From positions 1-9,303 of the forward strand of contig JAGHTM010000110.1 in assembly GCA_018065345.1 (NCBI GenBank): DNA of 9,303 bases, given 5' to 3'. The position numbers were made by a program, and so were the translations under genes. Source of the DNA: Candidatus Enterousia merdequi. Its GTDB lineage: Bacteria; Pseudomonadota; Alphaproteobacteria; Rs-D84. Of the stretch, positions 7,663-9,303 are shown in pieces (the first letter of the stretch is position 1; each line of letters begins with the position of its first letter). The notes beneath the pieces are model-generated. The model did not search any database and was not told the origin of the DNA. It saw only the letters and a program-made list of their open reading frames with translations.

Positions 7663-7685
7663 AATCATTAAAAATCTTAATGATT
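7663..7685. promoter_or_regulatory. Palindromic operator, probable MarR binding site
   Basis: AATCATTAA (7663-7671) and its exact reverse complement TTAATGATT (7677-7685) are separated by 5 bases (AAATC). A 23-base site with two 9-base arms suits a MarR dimer. It overlaps the -10 box and covers the predicted transcription start, so a bound repressor would block polymerase. It could alternatively form a weak A-T-rich hairpin, but there is no G+C stem or T run to suggest a terminator. A looser imperfect inverted repeat lies nearby at about 7641-7668 and might be a second, weaker site. Confidence 0.75.
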
Positions 7686-7710
7686 ATATATTTTCCTAAA
7701 ACAAAGTCAA
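7683..7710 (-). promoter_or_regulatory. Promoter of the marR-efflux operon
   Basis: Read leftwards, TTGACT (7710-7705) and TATAAT (7688-7683) are separated by 16 bases: one mismatch in the -35 box and a perfect -10 box. The predicted start is near 7676, giving a leader of about 45 bases that includes the AAAGGTG ribosome site. The last three bases of the -10 box are the first three of the palindrome at 7663-7685. Confidence 0.8.
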
Positions 7711-7741
7711 GGTATATAATCACAAAAAACATAAATTTTTA

Positions 7742-7769
7742 TTGCAAAGGACAATAAAACATATATAAT
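7742..7769 (+). promoter_or_regulatory. Promoter of the tRNA-Gln gene
   Basis: TTGCAA (7742-7747) and a perfect TATAAT (7764-7769) are 16 bases apart and predict a start near 7776, about 16 bases before the mature tRNA 5' end. It faces away from the marR promoter about 30 bases to the left. Confidence 0.7.
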
Positions 7770-7791
7770 AATCAAGTCATTATGAAGTTAT

Positions 7792-7865
7792 TGGAGCGTC
7801 GTCTAATGGCAGGACAAGAGATTTTGGTTCTCTTTATCATGGTTCGAATCCGTGCGCTCCAACCA
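7792..7865 (+). tRNA. tRNA-Gln (anticodon UUG), CCA encoded
   Basis: All four arms pair. The acceptor is TGGAGCG (7792-7798) with CGCTCCA (7855-7861), D stem GTCT with GGAC (7801-7804, 7812-7815), anticodon stem AGAGA with TCTCT (7817-7821, 7829-7833), and T stem CATGG with CCGTG (7838-7842, 7850-7854) around TTCGAAT. The anticodon TTG at 7824-7826 reads CAA, and CAG by wobble. The weak U1-A72 end pair is a recognition feature of bacterial tRNA-Gln. The discriminator is A7862 and CCA is encoded at 7863-7865. The gene is complete even though its 3' half is the probable integration site, as expected when an element restores the tRNA it enters. No clear hairpin terminator follows. Confidence 0.97.
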
Positions 7866-9303
7866 AGAACTTTTTCCCAGATTTTCACGGATTTTACAGA
7901 ACGGTTTAGCCAGAGAAAACAAGCACTTTTTGCCATCTATCAGCGAGTTCGAAAGTATTATTCCCAATATCTCTCTCCTATCACACACTTTCGAACTTTC
8001 TATGATTTTCCTTAGATTTCCAACGAATTTTAATATATTTGTTATAGATTCAGCAATATCAACATTGTTTTCCTGATATTTTTCTAGTAAATGCTCGTTT
8101 TCTAATATCGTCGTTTCTATTTCTGCAAGTGTTGTTGTATATGTTTTTTTATCCACCAAACCATCCAATAACATCTTTACTAATCTTGAGTTCCTTTCTT
8201 TTGCAACAGAGATATTATGTTGAACATCTGTCTTGGTTGCTATTTCTATATTTTTGCTTTTTAAATATGGTTTAATGTTTGATTGAATTTCTTTTATCTC
8301 TTCTGGACTTAAATACAACCTATCTACCACATCGTCATAAAGTTGTTGCATTATGTCATTTTGATTTACTGTTTTTTGCGTGCAACTCTTTACCATATGA
8401 CTACACTTATAATGGATGTATTCTTTCCCGTTTGGTTTTTTATGAATTTCTGGTGTCATCACATGTCCACAACAACCACATCTAAAAACACCAGTAAATG
8501 GAAACAATGTATCTTTATATTTTCTTTTTAATACTTTCACAGGAACAATTGGTAAATTTTCTTCATCTTTATTTGGATATTGATTAGATAACAAAATCTG
8601 AACGGTATCGAACAAATCTTTATCTATTATTACCGGATGATTGTGTTTATACATCTTATCTTTAACCTTCATCATTCCGTAATAAAATGGTGTTTTTAAT
8701 ATCTGATATATCCCTACCCTTGATAATGCTTTACCTGGTCGCCTTCTATCCCCTCGCGAAGTTAGGTTATGTTCTTTACACCAATCAACCAAACTGTTCG
8801 TTGTATGTAAACCTGTTGCATATGCTTCAAACATTTCTTTTATTAAGGGTGCTCTTTCTTCATCCAATACAACATCTGCTTTTCCATCTGAATTTCTAAC
8901 ATTTTTATATCCTAATGGTGCTACACCTTGCCATCTTCCGTGTTCCCAGTTATATTTCATACTTCTTTTTACATTATCAGAAAGATTGCTAACATAACTC
9001 TTTGCAGCCAAAACACCAAAATCCCATCTCATATTATCTGATGTATTTGATTCTGATGATATAATCAGATTTTCGCGAACAAAATGTATTTCTATCTTGT
9101 TTTGATGGACTAAATCACTTAACTCAATCGATTCCCTAAAGCTTCTTTGAATTCTATCAATACAATCAGCAACAATTATAACTTTTGTTTTTTGTTGCTT
9201 TACGAAACTTAACATTTCTGTAAACTTCTTTCTATCACCCCTTGTTGAACTTTCTGTAATTGAATATTCTTTAATTACTGAAAACAACTGTCTTTTACAA
9301 TAC
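7803..9303 (-). CDS. Large serine recombinase (site-specific integrase), 5' end cut by window edge
   Basis: Residue numbers here count from the first complete codon in the window (9302-9300). About 500 codons are present. The resolvase-type domain lacks its first part, including the catalytic serine, which lies beyond the edge. Visible parts are YCKRQ then ESSTRGDRKKF, DCIDRIQRSFRES near 50-60 (the D-R-x-x-R-S pattern with catalytic arginines), and LSDNVKRS before the recombinase domain at about 130-280 (PLGYKNV). A zinc ribbon at about 275-315 has CGCC and a later Cys pair, and a coiled coil lies at about 350-420. The TTG at 9287 is not the true start, because the frame and family similarity continue upstream. 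The last 19 codons or so (LERTDSNHDKENQNLLSCH) are antisense to the tRNA-Gln gene, and the stop is TAG at 7805-7803 in its D arm. Such enzymes integrate and excise elements at att sites. I recall close relatives in alphaproteobacteria. No frameshift is seen. Confidence 0.93.
   Translation of the reverse strand, partial: YCKRQLFSVIKEYSITESSTRGDRKKFTEMLSFVKQQKTKVIIVADCIDRIQRSFRESIELSDLVHQNKIEIHFVRENLIISSESNTSDNMRWDFGVLAAKSYVSNLSDNVKRSMKYNWEHGRWQGVAPLGYKNVRNSDGKADVVLDEERAPLIKEMFEAYATGLHTTNSLVDWCKEHNLTSRGDRRRPGKALSRVGIYQILKTPFYYGMMKVKDKMYKHNHPVIIDKDLFDTVQILLSNQYPNKDEENLPIVPVKVLKRKYKDTLFPFTGVFRCGCCGHVMTPEIHKKPNGKEYIHYKCSHMVKSCTQKTVNQNDIMQQLYDDVVDRLYLSPEEIKEIQSNIKPYLKSKNIEIATKTDVQHNISVAKERNSRLVKMLLDGLVDKKTYTTTLAEIETTILENEHLLEKYQENNVDIAESITNILKFVGNLRKIIESSKVCDRREILGIILSNSLIDGKKCLFSLAKPFCKIRENLGKSSWLERTDSNHDKENQNLLSCH
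7838..7865. other. Putative integration (att) site in the tRNA-Gln 3' end
   Basis: The T arm and acceptor end of tRNA genes are frequent targets of integrating elements, and a recombinase gene directly abuts and overlaps this one. I infer that the crossover lies in or near this segment, with the 3' part brought by the element. A second copy of the tRNA 3' end should mark the far junction, which is outside the window, so the exact boundaries cannot be seen. Confidence 0.4.
7838..9303. mobile_element. Left end of an integrated mobile element (continues beyond the window)
   Basis: A large serine recombinase gene reading towards a tRNA gene and overlapping it is the usual layout at one end of a prophage or integrative element. 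The housekeeping-type genes lie left of the tRNA and only the recombinase lies to the right. No cargo gene is visible, so phage, integrative conjugative element or smaller island cannot be distinguished. The boundary given is the inferred att region. Confidence 0.55.

Noticed and set aside
7782..8015. Rightward open frame across the tRNA and beyond
   Set aside because: It is a reading of the tRNA itself and of the antisense of the recombinase gene. No recognisable protein features.
9285..9287. TTG at 9287 as start of the serine recombinase
   Set aside because: The frame continues upstream to the window edge with family-like residues (YCKRQ), and the catalytic serine region must lie further upstream.
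54..9303. No visible stop codon is TGA (all TAA or TAG), suggesting reassigned TGA
   Set aside because: Only seven stops are visible, TGG is used normally for Trp, and AT-rich genomes favour TAA. No evidence for an altered code.
1..9303. CRISPR array, tandem repeats or insertion-sequence ends
   Set aside because: No regularly spaced repeats or paired terminal inverted repeats were seen on reading through the window.

Overview
The window looks like a chromosomal stretch of an AT-rich alphaproteobacterium, about one third G+C by eye, with an integrated mobile element entering from the right edge. Three things support this. The rmuC / def-fmt neighbourhood is a familiar alphaproteobacterial gene arrangement. 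The cell envelope is Gram-negative, with a TolC-type outer-membrane protein, an RND pump and an inner-membrane adaptor. The serine recombinase resembles those I associate with low-G+C alphaproteobacteria, including intracellular and gut lineages. The taxonomic call is an inference from gene content and recall, not from a search.

Left region (1-1509): the def-fmt pair (N-terminal formyl metabolism) runs leftwards. Only the first 17 codons of fmt are in the window, and they directly abut the def stop codon. rmuC is divergent from def, with overlapping promoters between them, and ends at a strong hairpin terminator at 1486-1509. The same hairpin can stop transcription arriving from the right.

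Centre (1546-7740): one leftward operon-like cluster holds a MarR-family regulator, a TolC-family outer-membrane protein, a short periplasmic adaptor and a 1007-residue RND permease. A HAD-IB phosphatase resembling PgpC follows 62 bases later. marR and tolC overlap by 8 bases, tolC and the adaptor are 2 bases apart, and the adaptor and permease are 15 bases apart. Upstream of marR is a consensus-like promoter whose -10 box runs into a perfect 9-bp inverted repeat with a 5-base spacer, a likely MarR autoregulatory operator.

The pump is the most unusual system here, for two independent reasons. The permease lacks the TM4 Asp-Asp pair of the proton relay (Ser399-Asn400 instead) and has Asn at the TM10 lysine position. 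The adaptor has only 205 residues and appears to lack the lipoyl and alpha-hairpin domains that normally reach TolC. Either this is a divergent RND machine with different coupling and assembly, or it has lost ordinary efflux function while its reading frames stay intact.

Right region (7742-9303): a complete tRNA-Gln(UUG) gene with encoded CCA and its own promoter points rightwards. It meets head-on a leftward large serine recombinase gene whose 5' end lies beyond the window. The recombinase frame runs through the tRNA in antisense and stops in its D arm, so its C-terminal tail is antisense tRNA. This suggests an element integrated at the tRNA 3' end. Its other end and cargo are outside the window.
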